Below, in pieces: positions 11,672 through 25,700 of a DNA stretch of 64,000 nt. Each line of letters opens with the position of its first letter. Position 1 is the stretch's first letter. The position numbers and the translations under genes are program-made. Below the pieces are notes generated by a model. It ran no database searches. It saw nothing but the letters and a program-made list of their open reading frames with translations, and was not told the DNA's origin. This stretch comes from Takifugu bimaculatus. Taxonomy: Eukaryota > Chordata > Actinopteri > Tetraodontiformes > Tetraodontidae. The stretch spans positions 14,976,205-15,040,204 of the forward strand of contig CP034992.1 of NCBI GenBank assembly GCA_004026145.2. The letters run 5' to 3'.

Positions 11672-14600
11672 GTACTATAAATGGAACAGAACCTTCCTCT
11701 CCCCCTGTAGCTGAGTCTAGCCCACAAGCCTCATCTCCTCTCACCATGTTAGAAAGTAGGCCAGCACTCAGATCACAGCAAGAACGGCAGGGTGAGGTGG
11801 GGCGAAGGAAGGGTGGTGACTCAGCACCGCCACAGCTGGGAGGGGGATGGCTACCGACTTACCCCCTCACCCCCACCTCCAACACTTGAAATTTTGTCAC
11901 TATAGGTGGAGGGCACTATATGTGCGGTTTCTCCGTGGTAGGATGCAAAACCTGGCTGGATTCCAGCCTTCATGGATTAGACTTGTCCATCAGAGGCAAT
12001 CAAATCCAGTCCTCGAGGGTTGAATTCAAGCCGGGATTTACATCCTACCAGGCAGGAAATGCTTTCAGAATCAGAATCAGAAGAATCAGAATAAGGTTTA
12101 TTGACCATTGTTCATGTAATACACAGTATTACACAAACTAGGAATTTGTCATGGTGTGCCGCTGCAACATTCAACATAACACTAGACATCAACACCACAC
12201 TAGAATAAGATAAATAAAATAAAATAAGACTTATATACAGTATATACATAAATAGTGAGTGGTAAGAAATAGTGCAGGTCCATGAGGAGTAATGTATTGT
12301 TCGTGAGTCCGACTGGCTGCTGTACATGGTGCTTAAGTGATAAGTCACTTGGTGTTCAGCAGCCTGATGGCAGAGGGGAAGAAGCTGTTTGTGTAGCGGG
12401 AGGTTCTGGTCCGAATGGACCGTAGTCTCCTGCCTGAGGGGAGGGGGGAAAACAGTCCGTGACCAGGGTGGGAAGGGTCGGCCGTGATCCGACCTGCACA
12501 CCTCCGGGTCCTGGAGATATACAGGTCCTGGATGGATGGAAGCCTCACCATCACCACCCACTCACCATCATCACCACCATTCACCAAGGTAAATGAAACC
12601 CCAGGTGAAAGTGTTTACCTGTAGGACAGAAAGTCTGGCTTTGATATGGCCCTCAAGGACTGGATTTGCCCACCCCTGCCCTATGTCATTCAGGGTCTAC
12701 AGCAGGAATTTACAGGTGCTACATAGCAGGAGGAAACAAATCCAGAACATCAGTGAACTGGGTCTTACCTCACAGTAATTGTGAGAAAATGTGTGCTTGA
12801 TGGAGCTTGACTTCCTGGTGGGAGTTAATTGAAAGTCTTTTTTAGATCTGGGATTTGTAGCCTTCAGGTAAAGCTTGATTTCCTAACTGGCTGGTAAGAG
12901 AACTCAGCATAAAACCTTCTTCACAGAGCAGAAATACACACACATGTGACTTTCACAAAAGTCCTCCAACAGCTCTACACTTCCAGATCTCACAGAATAA
13001 AACATGTAACATGTGCCTAAGTGAGTAGATGGAGAAGGTTGTTTCCAACAAGTGCCATAAGAGCTGCCTTTCTTGTAAGAATGTTTGCATTTGTGCTGAC
13101 ACTATCAAAGACCTGGGAACTGGGACTTGGTGGTAGCAAAGCCCCTTTTGCATGCAGTAGGCCTGCTCTGTGCTCATACTGGAACTCTGGAATAACAACA
13201 ACATCCAGCCAGTTCCTGCAGTTGGTCACTGCTCACTGCCTTCATACTCCAGGATCTCCTGTAATGTTTAAACTATTTGTTTCAGTTGGGCAAGATTCTC
13301 GAGGAAACATAACATAATACTAGCGAAAAAAAAGAGAAAAAACTGACAAAAACATCAGGATCAGCTCACCTGTCTAGCCTTTTGTATCTTCTTTTTTATA
13401 TTAATCTACATTGAATATCTGTTGATCTCAGCACCTCTTGAGGAGTAACACAATGATTCCTGTGATGGGAGGTTATAGCAGTAGGTATTTCAACATCTGA
13501 CAGCCTCTGTTACCAGTACTTCTGGGACTGTCTGTGTCACATTCACTACATTTGCAGGATTCTCCAATAAACAAATGATTACCTCAATCTGGTTGTAACT
13601 GGACAACCAACATGCACATTAACACATCCCACTGATATTATACCATACCTGACTAAGACACCCAGGTAATGCAATAGATCAATTTGTTCTGGCATGTTTG
13701 CTCCTTGATCAGTTGTAGATAAGGTGCGTGCTCATGGTCATTAACCTCCATGCTGGAGTATCACCCCGGAACATTCAAGAAAGCCAGGATTAGCATTACA
13801 TAAGGCATTCTTGTGTGCCTCCTTAAATCACCACGAACACAAGAGAGAGCATCTTATCTCCACAATAAGTAATGGGTACCTTACGTACTAATCAGGGGTG
13901 TCAAACTCAATTGCAGGGGGGCCAAAACTCAAAGCACACTTTAGATTGTGGGCCGAACAGGATATACATTTCTTGAACACATTAAAAGTAAATGTTTTTT
14001 GATAGAAAGGGATAGAAATAAAAACAGGCAGGAATATTATTCCAGAATAAATAAACTTACATTTTATATTACTTAAAATACTTTCCTCTATATATGTTTC
14101 TTGTCAAAATGATAAAAGCTACAATTATGAACATGCTGCAAAAAAACGTGAAAAACTCTAAATATCTTTGAATACTTCTACACTCCACAAAAATGGTCCT
14201 GTCAAAATCATAAAAATCCAAAATCAATATCAGCATGGTCCAAAAAAACCCAGGACAAACAAATAAAATTAAATAAATAAAATCAAAAACCCACAAACCT
14301 GATCAGCTGCTGTGTCAAGCTTAGATTTGACATCTGCTTTTTGTGTGGACAGAAGACGTCACACACCTTGAGCTTACAGTTCTTCAGAAACTCACCCTCA
14401 GTAAATGGCCAGCCTAATTTGGCGAACTCTTCTGCCACGTCTCTTCACTTTGTGTTTTCACTCTGGTGAAAAACATCTGCTGAGATGTCAGATTCTTCTT
14501 TAACTCTTCTACTTCCTGTAGCTTCTACTCTGCATTTTGGTTTATCAGCTTGTCTTGATGCTTTCTCTTGAAATGCCTTCTTAGATTAAATTCCTTAATT

Positions 14601-16738
14601 ACAGCCACATTAGCTCCACAAATAAGACATACAGATTTACTGGCAATGTCAATAAACCGATACTCAGCCTTCCATCGGTATTGAAAGGCTCTGTTTTCAG
14701 AATCAACTTTTCTTTTCTCTATTGTTAAGGGCACGGTTTGATATTACAATTGGTTTACAAACATTAACATACACTTGACTTGAATGAAGTGCAAATGTTC
14801 CCAGGTACGTAACCTATGCAGCTGTTGTGCTGCATTATGGGATCTGTAGTTTGTGTGTTCTCAGCGTTTCATATCGCCTGGCCATTAATAACAATAATAA
14901 CAGACCTAGGAAAATGATCTTGTGGGCCGGATATGGCCCACGGGCCTTGAGTTTGACTCATATGTACTAGATGAAAAAAGCTTTTTTGATAATCCATCTT
15001 TCAGTTGTTAGACATGCTTCTCTGCTGCCTGACTCCAGTTGTTTATTGTGTGACGTAATAGGTCAAGGTCATTGGGCTGGGTCACAGAGGCAGCAGTCTA
15101 AGCAGAGATGTCACCCCATATGCTTCCTCCAGCTCTGCCGGGAGGATTCTGAGTTGCTCCTAGGCCATCAGAGAGATATAGTCTCTTTACCGTGTCCTGA
15201 GTCTTCCTTGGGGTCCCTCCCAGTGGGACATGCCCCACTGGCTCCCTGTAGAGGCATCCAGGGAACATTCAGGAGGAGCATTGGCTCTACTCTGAGCTCA
15301 TCCAGGGTGACTGAGCATTTCACCCTATCTGTAAGGGAGACACCCTAAGGAGGAAACTCATTTCGGCCAATTGTGTCCGCAGTCTTGACCTCTCAGTCAT
15401 TTCATGACAATAGATGAGGGTAGAAAGTGACCAGTAAATTAAGAGCTTTGCCTTTCGGCTTGGCTTCATCACAATGGTTTACATCAATTGCATCAATGCA
15501 GAGGCTGCACCAATCAAGCAGACACCCAGGTGCTTAAAACATATTGGATGATCTGGAGTTGCCCAGGCCACTGAAGGTCACTGAGGATCAGGATCATTGT
15601 GAATGACTACAGAGGAGACATTGCCTTTAGTTACAGTTACAACCGGGCAAACGTTTGGTGACATGGGTGGTTACCTGTATCAAATTACCAGGTTAAGAAT
15701 CGACCCTTTAACAGGTTCTCTTTTAAAAGAAAAAAGTTTCTCCTAAAAGTAAGATATTTTTTATTTCCTGAGTGATTGAAGGGGTTCCACCTAAAACTTG
15801 ACATAATGATCCGGGAACCTCTGCAGGGGATTAAAGGATAACTGTATCAGGGAGCAATAAAACAATGTTCATATGGGTGTTCTATGAAGAACAAAAGACA
15901 AAAGTCGCATCAACCTATTCCAGATCTGACCGTGATGCTCACCTCTGGCTACAGAGAAATGCCAGGATCTCTTTCGTTCACCTCCTCTGGGTCTCAGCAC
16001 CACTGCCCAATCATTGATGGCTGAAAGAACTGCATTCTGATTGGTTGAACAGGTGGTAGGGTCACGATGAACTGTATTGTGGGTATAGTCCAGATGAGCC
16101 AATGTGACAGAAGACACATCTGACCCAGTTGGTTTTTTTGCCCTTCTGCTGGAGTTTTCAGTCCTTTCAGTTGGCTCGTTCAGCACTGAGCTGCTGTACT
16201 CCTGGCTCCACCCATCTAGACCTCTAGATCCCTTTGCCTTTTTCTTTTTCTTCTCATTGTTATTATCATCTTCATCATCATCATCTTCTTCTTCATCTTC
16301 TTCCTTCCCTTCATCCTCTACTTCACCAGTACAGTTTTCCACGTCTTCTCCCAGGGCATTGCCTGTCTCAGCCATACAGGAGGAGGGGTCAGTCTGGTGG
16401 CTGGTGCTGGGGCTCTGGGTGGGAGGCCTGCTGGGCCACACAGAGCTCGGGAAAGATGAAATAACTCCCCCACTGAAACCCAGTCCGGCCAGTAATGTGC
16501 TTGTCAGTACGGACGCCACCGTTGCTTGACTGCCGCTGGAGGATGGGCTGATGCCTGTTGCCATGGATACAAATGAGAACGGGATGCCTGAGGAGGTCCA
16601 GGTGGATGAGCCGGAGGATATGGGTGCCATATCGGCAGAGGAAGCAGGAGACATAGTCGGCTGAAAAAGAAAGAACTTCCTTATTAGAATCTGAATCAAA
16701 GGATTATTGATCAATTGCCGTTGTCGTCGTCGTCGTCG

Positions 16739-16798
<60 letters not shown>

Positions 16799-16975
16799 CT
16801 GCTAACACCTCTGACCTCTGCAGGACAACTCATGTAAAGACAAGTGATTAACCTCTGCATCACTCACCATTCCAGTTTTCACGATCCTTGTTCCCTCAAA
16901 GATCCGGGTGGTGTTTGCTGCATCACAGGAGGAGTGACACAGCTGTCAGATAATCTGAGAGACAGCACTTTGTGT

Positions 16976-17022
<47 letters not shown>

Positions 17023-18906
17023 TGTGTTACCTCTGAAGAGCATGCTCTGGCTGAAGTCACTGCGCATGTCATTCATACAGACGGCCTGAACTCGGAACAG
17101 GTAGAGAACATCAGGAGAGACTGGAGAAATAATAGCCTCCTGGACCACAAAGAGAGGGACAGTTACCTAACAGACACACACTGGTTTACCTGGACAGCGA
17201 GCATGGATGGCTGGTTATACTGGGACAGAGAGGGTAAAGGACTTGTTATAGTTGGACATAGAGGGTAAATGACTGGTTATACTGGGACAGAGAGGATAAA
17301 TGACTGGATATAGTGGGACAGAGAGGATAAATTACATTATTCTGGGACAGAGAGGATAAATTACATTAGTCTGCGACTGAGAGGGTAAATGACTGGTTAT
17401 ACTGGAACAGAGAGGATAGCTGAGCGGTTACACTGGGACAGGGAGGGTAAATGACTGGTTATACTGGAACAGAGAGGATAGATGACCAGGTATACTGGGA
17501 CAGGGAGGGTAAATGGCTGGTTATACTGGGGTAAATAGTTGCATATTTGCTTGGGTTGCATTTTTGACAATGCTTCTTATAGTTTATATTCATCTATATT
17601 GTTGTTTCCCAGTTCTTTTTTGTCCCTCTGGTGGTTTATCTCAGACACATCCGAAAGTTCATGCAAAAGTTCAGGGTCCAATAAACGGTCTCCTGAGGAG
17701 ATGGTGTAATAACTCCAGGAGGGCCTGAATTAGTGAGAACACTGACAGCAGATCTTTGTAATTCAGTGCTCATTTAGGTGAAACAGGATTTATATTCTGC
17801 TTCATCACAAGCTGCCGTGTGAAGAAAAGAGATCCTTTTCAAACCCTCTTTGACTGAGTTAGCAGGTCTACATGAGGGGGCGGACATGTTCCCCTGAGCT
17901 TTTACAGGCACACAGTAGGTTGGATACACAGTTATCACAGTCATAGTTATGACCAGGAACCCCTCCATTACTGAAACCACTCCCATGGTGCATCATGGGT
18001 AGACGTGAAGACAAATGTAGACAGCTCAGGAGGTAGACTCTGCCCCTCTCTCTGCCCCTCTCCCTGTCCCTTTCCAATGAGTGTGTTACAGATGCAGTGT
18101 TCTCAGGCAGGGTTAGTGCTCCTTGTCCCTCAGGCCCACAGAGACCCAGACCTGGACCCTTTAGCTCCTCATTGGTATTCAGCGACCGCAGCGTGAGGAA
18201 GCAAGACTGGTGTCTGCTGGACCGACGCTCTCACAGCTCATGTCGGCCCCTGATGACATGTGAAATGGAAATGATGGCGCATATTGCTGTGTGTGTGTGT
18301 GTGTGTGTATGAACAAAGGCCCCTGATGCTTCCTGAACTTCTTTATTGAGACCTCTCTCTGCTCTTCTTCTCCTAACCCGAAAGTTGCCAAAGATATTGC
18401 TGTTTGCTCCTTGTGTCAAAAACCATTTTAATGATGCAACGTCCAAACAACTAATGAGATACTGCAATTTTCAAAATCATTTTTTTATGATGTAAAGTCA
18501 TCTGTGTGTTTGAAATATTACTCAAAACCAAACAGATGAAAGCAGGTTGCCAGTCAGAGCGGCCATGGAAAGATAAACCAGCCTTGACAGAGGTGCAACA
18601 CCTCAACCATTCACCCACCCAGCATCAATCCTCCTCTCCCAATCTCACCAATTTGTGTTTGGGGTCGGTCAAGTGCGTCTCCTCGTAGCTGTCTTCATGG
18701 GACGTCCAGCTGTATGACACTAGGAAGTGCAGGATGGGTGGGTGGTAGGTGACCTCAGGACGAGCCCAGCGCACCACCAGAGCGCTGGCATTCAGGTGCT
18801 GCACCTTCATGTTGATGGGAGCGCTGCTGCACACTGGGGAGACAAGGTCAGATAGTCAACACCAGTGTCATGTTGTTGTTTCTCTCCTGACCACTGTTTG
18901 ACAACC

Positions 18907-18993
<87 letters not shown>

Positions 18994-19649
18994 GCTAGTG
19001 TGAAGCTAAGACAACGGTTTGCGTTGGTGTTTCAGGCCCCTGCTGGATGTTCAACCCTTCAGCACCTCAAACACGCCCAGAACAGGGAGGGGGGGGGCTT
19101 ACTGGCCAGACTTGAAGGTGTTTCTACCGCTGCAATGGTAGCTTTAAGAAGGTGTGTCTGACCTGGCTAACACATATCTGGTTCAACATCTGCTTTTCGG
19201 GAGATGGACGACATCTTGTGTCAGTGGGGCATTGGCTGCAGCTACCAACCAGCCAACAAGCTGAGAGAGAAAATGTGGTTCTTCTTCTTCTGCTACCATG
19301 TAGTGCGGCTGCTTTGATTCCTTCTGCATTAGCAGGAATGTTTGGCGATAGTGAGAAGATTCAGACAGAAACGTTGATGATCCTTAATTGAGCAACATCG
19401 GTGAATGTCTGCCTGAAGACCAGGCTGCTCCTGGTTCAATGTGAGAGTCAGTTCAGCAGCAGAAGAGAAACGAGAAACGTCAGCTGCTGCTACACAGGCA
19501 TGGCTGTCCTTTAGCGTTTAGCTGTACCCAGGCCCGGCAAGCCCCTCCCCCCAAACTTCTCTTTCGACTGCTGGAGAGATGGTGACAGTCATTTGTTTAA
19601 TGCTTACAAAAAAAGTCAGGAAATTGCACGCCTGCACACACACACATAC

Positions 19650-19700
<51 letters not shown>

Positions 19701-22700
19701 TTTATGAACACCTCAATACGTCAACACGTCTGCCTTTAAATCGAGAACAAAAGACGAAGGGGGTTGAGAAAGGAGAACCTGACCCCCATCTTAGTGCTCC
19801 CAGTGCTCCTCCAGCTTTTGTCAGTTAGGTTTCCATCCTGCTGCATCTCCACATGTTTCTCTCAAAGGAAAATCACTTTTGGAACCGAGTGTTCTCACCT
19901 TTGGACGTCTCCGTGCCGTACAGTCCACCACCACCGTCCGTCAGGTCAGGCATCCAGGCGTCCTTCACCGCCGACTTAAAGACTTGGCGGTTGTCCAGGC
20001 TCTGGATGGGCCGGAAGTTGCTGCGTAGATACTCCACCGACTTGACGTGGTCCTGCTGCTCCGTGGTGAAGATGGAGTAGAAGGACTCCAACTAAAAACA
20101 GAAGAAAGCAGAACATTAGCTGCACCCATACATCCAGGACAGCAGTGTGTCTGGTTCCCTGCAGCAGTACAAAAGGGACAACAGGGAGACAAGAAAGACA
20201 AAACATGTGTCTGACAATCCTGAAACCTGATTGCACAGCTGAAATCTGCAGCGTAGAGTGAGAGGGAGCACTGTCAGCCTGATGGCCTGCCTGATACCTG
20301 CACTGTCATGGATGGACTCAACTGTGCTGCATTGCTGACACCAGGACCTGGTTCAGCTCCAGGATAGAGACAGATTGTCTGTATGTATGTTCCCACCTGC
20401 GCAGTGAGGAACCAGTAAAATGTTCAGAATCTACGATCAGGCCCAAACGCAGAGGAAGACTGAGCTTTTCCAGGCCTGGAAACACCTGGAAGTAGGAACG
20501 GTGACATGCCTCTGACAGATGGAATGACAGAAATAACCCAGTAAAGGAGATGTGGACTTGTCAAGGGCAGGTGTCCACCACAGTCCAAGGCTAACCTCTG
20601 GCATCGCCACATTCCAGGCTCCTCCTGGGCTCCACGTTAAGCTGCTGCTCCATGTTAAGGCTAAAGTTGGCGTCTTCCTGCAGGTGGTCAGAAGTGAATC
20701 TGCAGCATGTGACTGAAGTGTCCCTTGAATGCAGCATGCACAGTAGCGTGCACAGCGGCAGAGCTGAGAAGTCTCAGGGACATGAAGCCAGATAACAGCT
20801 CATTGGTCAGGTTGACTGTATATTTTAGCTCCATTAGCTTGAAGCTATAATTCAGTTAGATGAGGTGGTAAAAGTTCCTGGTCAGACCAGATCCTTCTGT
20901 TGGAACCCCCATAAAAAAACAGTGGATTTGCAAAGCTTGCTCTTTGTTCTTCCTTCGGGTTCTCAGTTTGTTTCCTTGATATATCTGATGTCACTCACTT
21001 CCTGTGTGTGACATCACATTCTCAATCAGCCAATTAGCAGCCAGCAGAGTGTGACATAATGACAGTCATCGTGCTAGCTTTACCGCAGCGGTTATCTAAT
21101 GCACAGCCCTGAAACACATCAACACACATCCAGGAGGAGAAGAACCCACATAACTGCTTCTGTTCTGTCTACTGGAAATGTTGGCAAGCTTGTCCGTGGT
21201 GCCAGATGGGAAGATTATCCCATGTCCCAGTTGGAATGGCTTCTTTGGAGGCAGGTCTGACAGTGCTAACCCTTTCAGCGGCTGATGTGCGATGCTGTGT
21301 TTTCTGTCTCAGGTTTTTAGCGGAGCATCGCTCTCCTCCTGCTGCTGACCCACTGAACCAGAGCGGGAAGCACAGACCTGAATCCATGCTCCCCCCTCAC
21401 CTCCTGCTTCCACCACTGAGGAGTGACTAATGTTCATGAATACTCCGGAACCAGCCGGAAGCAGCAGGGAACAGGAAGTGGTGCTCTCCTCTCATGCTAA
21501 CTCTCGGTTCTGATGTTCTTTCTGCTGCAGGAGCTTTAGTAGGGGAACAATGTTTAAAATAAAAAAAACAAGTCTTCGCTGCTGAAACTGGGGCAAGATG
21601 GTGGGAAAGCTGCCCCAGAGGACACTTTATCAGCTTTTGATCGCTAGAAAGGAGGCAATTTGTCACATCATCACATTCATTTCATGGAAAGGCAACACGT
21701 GGTCACTTTACTTGGCTTCTCTCCAGTTGAAGGGCACCAATAAAATGCAACCCTTTACTTGAAAAGCAGCCATCCAGGCTCTCTACTAACCGGAACAACC
21801 CTCTGGATCATATCATATGACAGAGTGAACTCAAACACCCCCGAGGGGGCACTTCCACAGTGCAGCTTCAGCTTGTAGGGTAGAAGACGCAGCTAAACGC
21901 TATAGCTGACGTGTTTCTCACCTGTTTGTACGAAACGTAGATGGGTCGGCTGAACACGATCCAGTCCACCACCTTGCTGCAGGGTGGTGTGGTCAGAGAG
22001 CCCGTGTAGCGATAGTAGCTCGCCAGGGAGGATGGGAGCAGATCCCTCAAGATGAAGGGTTCCAGAACTGTCTCTTTCTCTGTGTGGGAGAGGTCAGAAG
22101 TCAGTCAACAGTCCACACTCTGGCTAACTCCTTGTGCCTCCTCTGGTTCCTGACACCGTTATCCAACCGTAATGGCTTTTTACCTGAAAATCAGTCTCTG
22201 ATTATGTACCAATGGCCACCAAGGGCATTTCTGACTCAAACTGATAATGAAGCTACCCACTCATTCTGACCACATTAGCATTAGCTGCGGCTAACTGCAG
22301 GAGGAGGACATTCAACATAACAAAAAGGGACTCAACTGATAATGTTAGCCTGGGGAGCCAAGACAAGCTCATTAATGTACATTAAGTTTGAAACACCAAA
22401 ATATGCTACCAGAGGGTTAGCGTTAGCTTTATCAGTAACTCTGTTAGACCGAGAAAGCGGTTGAGCGCTACCGACTAGATATGGTCGGCCTCTCCTCCAC
22501 ACATAGCGTCGGCTTGGGAACCCAAATCCTTGAGGGGGGTTGGACACTCTTCTACGCTGGAGTTGCTCAGGGTGAGAGACGGAGAGCGGGGGTGGGCTTT
22601 TTGCTTGCCCCTAGACGCTCTAGTTTGATGTTGGGGTTTGATGTTGAGCGAAAGGGTCACTTCCCTGCGCCTTCGTGTCGGGGAACAAGTTCTGATGATT

Positions 22701-25700
22701 GTTTGTGCGTAGGCACCGAACAATAGTTCAGAGTACCCGCCCTTTTTGAAGAACCTAGGATGGATGCTGGACAGTGTCCCGACTGGGGACTCCATCGTTC
22801 TGCAAGGAGACTTCAACGCTCACGTGGGTAACGACAGCGTGACCTGGAAAGGCGTGATTGGGAGGAACGGTCTGCCCGATCAGAACCAGAGTGGTGTGCA
22901 GTTATTGGACTTCTGTGCTATTCGCAGTTTGGCCATAACTAACACCATATTCAAGCATAAGGTTGTTCATCGGTGCTCTTGGCACCATGACAGCCTGGGT
23001 CGTAGGTCAATGATTGACTTCATAGTCGTGTCAGCTGATCTGTGGCCATATGTTTTGGACACTCGGGTGAAGAGAGGAGCAGAGTTGTCCCACCTCCAAC
23101 AGAGCTTTAATCGCATTCCGGGGGCGGTAGGGGACATTGGAGAATGGGCCATGTTCAGCTCCGCCATTGTCGAGGCGGCTGTCACAAGTTGCGGCTGCAA
23201 GGCCGCTGGTACTGGTCGTGTTGGTAATCCCCGTACCAGATGGTGGACACCAGAGATGAATGGAGCCATCAGGCTGAAGAAAGAGGCCTGCAGGTCAAGG
23301 CTGGTCTGTGGGTCCCCAGAAGCAGCTGACCGGTACAGGTTGGGTAAGCGGGCTGCGGCCGAGATGGTCGTGGAGGCAAAAATTCGGGCGTTGGAGGAAT
23401 TCGGTGAGGCTATGGAGGAAGACTTTCGGTCGGCACCGGGAAGATTCTGGCAAACTGTCCGGCGCCTTAGGGGCGGTAGGCGGCAACTTGCTCACACCAT
23501 GCTAGGTGTGCGTAGGGAGCTGCTGATGTCTCCCGGGGCAATTAGCCGGCGGTGGAAGGAATACTTCCTGTAGCTCCTCAATCCTACCATCACATATCCA
23601 CAAGGAGGAACAGAGTCGAGAGACAAGGAGGTGGACCATCCAATTTCCAGAAGTTGCCAAGGTAGTGAAACAGCTGTCTGGCGGCAGAGCTGCGGGAGCG
23701 GATGAGATCCGCCCAGGGTATCTTAAGGCTCTGGACATCTGGCCTGGCAGACTGGGGTGGTGGTCCCTATTTTCAAGAGTGGGGACCAGAGGGTGTGTTC
23801 CAACTATAGGGTGATCACACTCCTCAGCCTCCCTGTGAAAGTATATGCCGGTGCTGGAAAAGAGGATTAGATCAATAGTCTCTGATCAGGGAGGAACAAT
23901 GCGGGTTTCGACCCGGTCATGGAACCACAGATCAGCTCTTTACCCTTGCTGGGGTGCTTGAGGTGAGTTGGGAGTTTGCCCAAACAGTCCACATGTGCTT
24001 TGTGGACTTGGAAAAGGCCTATGACCGAGTTCCTAAGAACATCCTGTGGGGGGTGCTCCGAGAGTATGGGGTGGATGGTTCCTTGATAAGGGCCGTCCAG
24101 TCCCTGTACCGAAGGAGCAGGAGCTTGGTCCGGATAGCCAGTTGTAAGTTGGACTCGGAGGGTTGGACTCCACCAGGGCTGCCCTTTGTCACCGGTTCTG
24201 TTCATAACTTTTATGGACAGAAATTCTAGGCGCTCGGAGTAGAACCACTGCTTCTCCACATCGAGAGGAGTCAGCTGGGTGTCCCGGGCATCTGGCCTTC
24301 TGGACGCCTCTCTTTAGAGGTGTTCCGGACATGTCCCACCGGGAGGAGGCCTCGTGGCTGGCCCAGGACTAGGTGGAGGGATTACGTCTCTCGCCTGGCT
24401 TGGGAGCAGCTGGGGGTCCCCCCGGAGGAACTGATAAAAGTGGCCGGGGAGAGGGCTGTCTGGGCAGCAAGCTGCTGCCCCCGTGACCCAGATTCGGATA
24501 AGTGGGAGAAAATGAGACGAGACGAGACGAGACGTTCGCGGACCCATGAGACAATAATACACTTGTGAGGGAAAACTATTCCCAGCAGAAGTTTTTTTTT
24601 AATGAGACAACAATATCTTCAACAAATTCATAAGCATTAGCGCATTAACACTTTAGCTGTGGCAGAATTGAACAGAGCTCAACCACTAGCTGATCCAGCA
24701 GAGGGAGCTAATTATTCACCCGGATGGGCGGTCCAGCAAGGGTGGGAGGGGCTTTTATCCAGGCTGTATTTAATTGTCCTCTGAGTGGGAGGAGCCAGAT
24801 GGCACGTTGCTCCAGGGTGTTGTGATGACGCATCAATTTAAAAGCTTGCCCATTTGTGGTGTAAATGCTGCAAATATGGAGGGACTGTTGTTCATTTTAA
24901 TGAGCACATTTAACAAGCAAGTTAGCGCACTATGATAAACACCTAATGATGTTTATGTTTAACAGACATTAATTTTTTTGCGTGATAAAAAAACAACACT
25001 TTTCCCTCTGCTGTCAGATTTATCTCAGGAGTTGCTCATCAATCATGTGAAAAATCATAATCAGCACAGCTAATGCTAGCGAATGTATGGCTACTACCAC
25101 TGTCTGGTGCTCACTAACACTAAATTTGATGTCTATCCTCAAGGCAGTCTGGCCGAGCCAAAATTTGCCTCATACAAATCCAACATATTAGCCACTACAA
25201 ACTAGCGTCTGTCATGGCAAGAGGAAGCATCACTCAGAGCATGCTATGTAGATCCAGCAGCACACACACGGTTTCCTCTGTGACTATGATATGATTGTAA
25301 ACACATTTTTGATCAGATTAGCATTTGAAAAATGTAGCAGCTTCTCACGTAACTCGTAATTATTGGACATTTTTTGTTGTTTGGCAATTTACTTAGCATT
25401 TTAATTAGATTATTCTGGCTTCCTTCAGACCTACTGGTTGTAGCAGTTAATTAAAAGGAAAAAACCTTCAACACTCCCATAGCTCAAAGTGATAAGGTCT
25501 TCGTTTATTAATGCTAATTTGCCACGCTAATTACACACCCTGCCTGAGTACAATGACAGAATTAGCAAAGCAAATTTCAAGTTCAAACAGGACAGCCCAT
25601 CCGCGTGCAGAGTGGTTGTGGACCGGGGCTGCACGTGCTCTGCTTTTCAATCCATCACGCCGACAAACCTGTGCAATGGATGGTAGATAAATGTGAGGGA

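Larger units (their letters stand above)
10580..11984. other. ptprg intron, first part, with two long CA arrays
   Basis: No exon or coding remnant is seen. CA arrays lie at 11480-11531 and 11621-11669, about 90 bp apart, and their translations are discarded. Confidence 0.6.

Noticed and set aside
16104..16529. 141-codon plus-strand open frame with a serine run
   Set aside because: It is the antisense shadow of the large ptprg spacer exon, whose acidic codons read as serine on the other strand.
17212..17530. Regularly spaced repeat resembling a CRISPR array
   Set aside because: The 31-bp units are directly adjacent with no unique spacers, and the genome is vertebrate; it is a minisatellite.
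22746..23573. 275-codon plus-strand open frame as a possible host gene
   Set aside because: It is the endonuclease-to-RT part of a Rex3 element with internal deletions.
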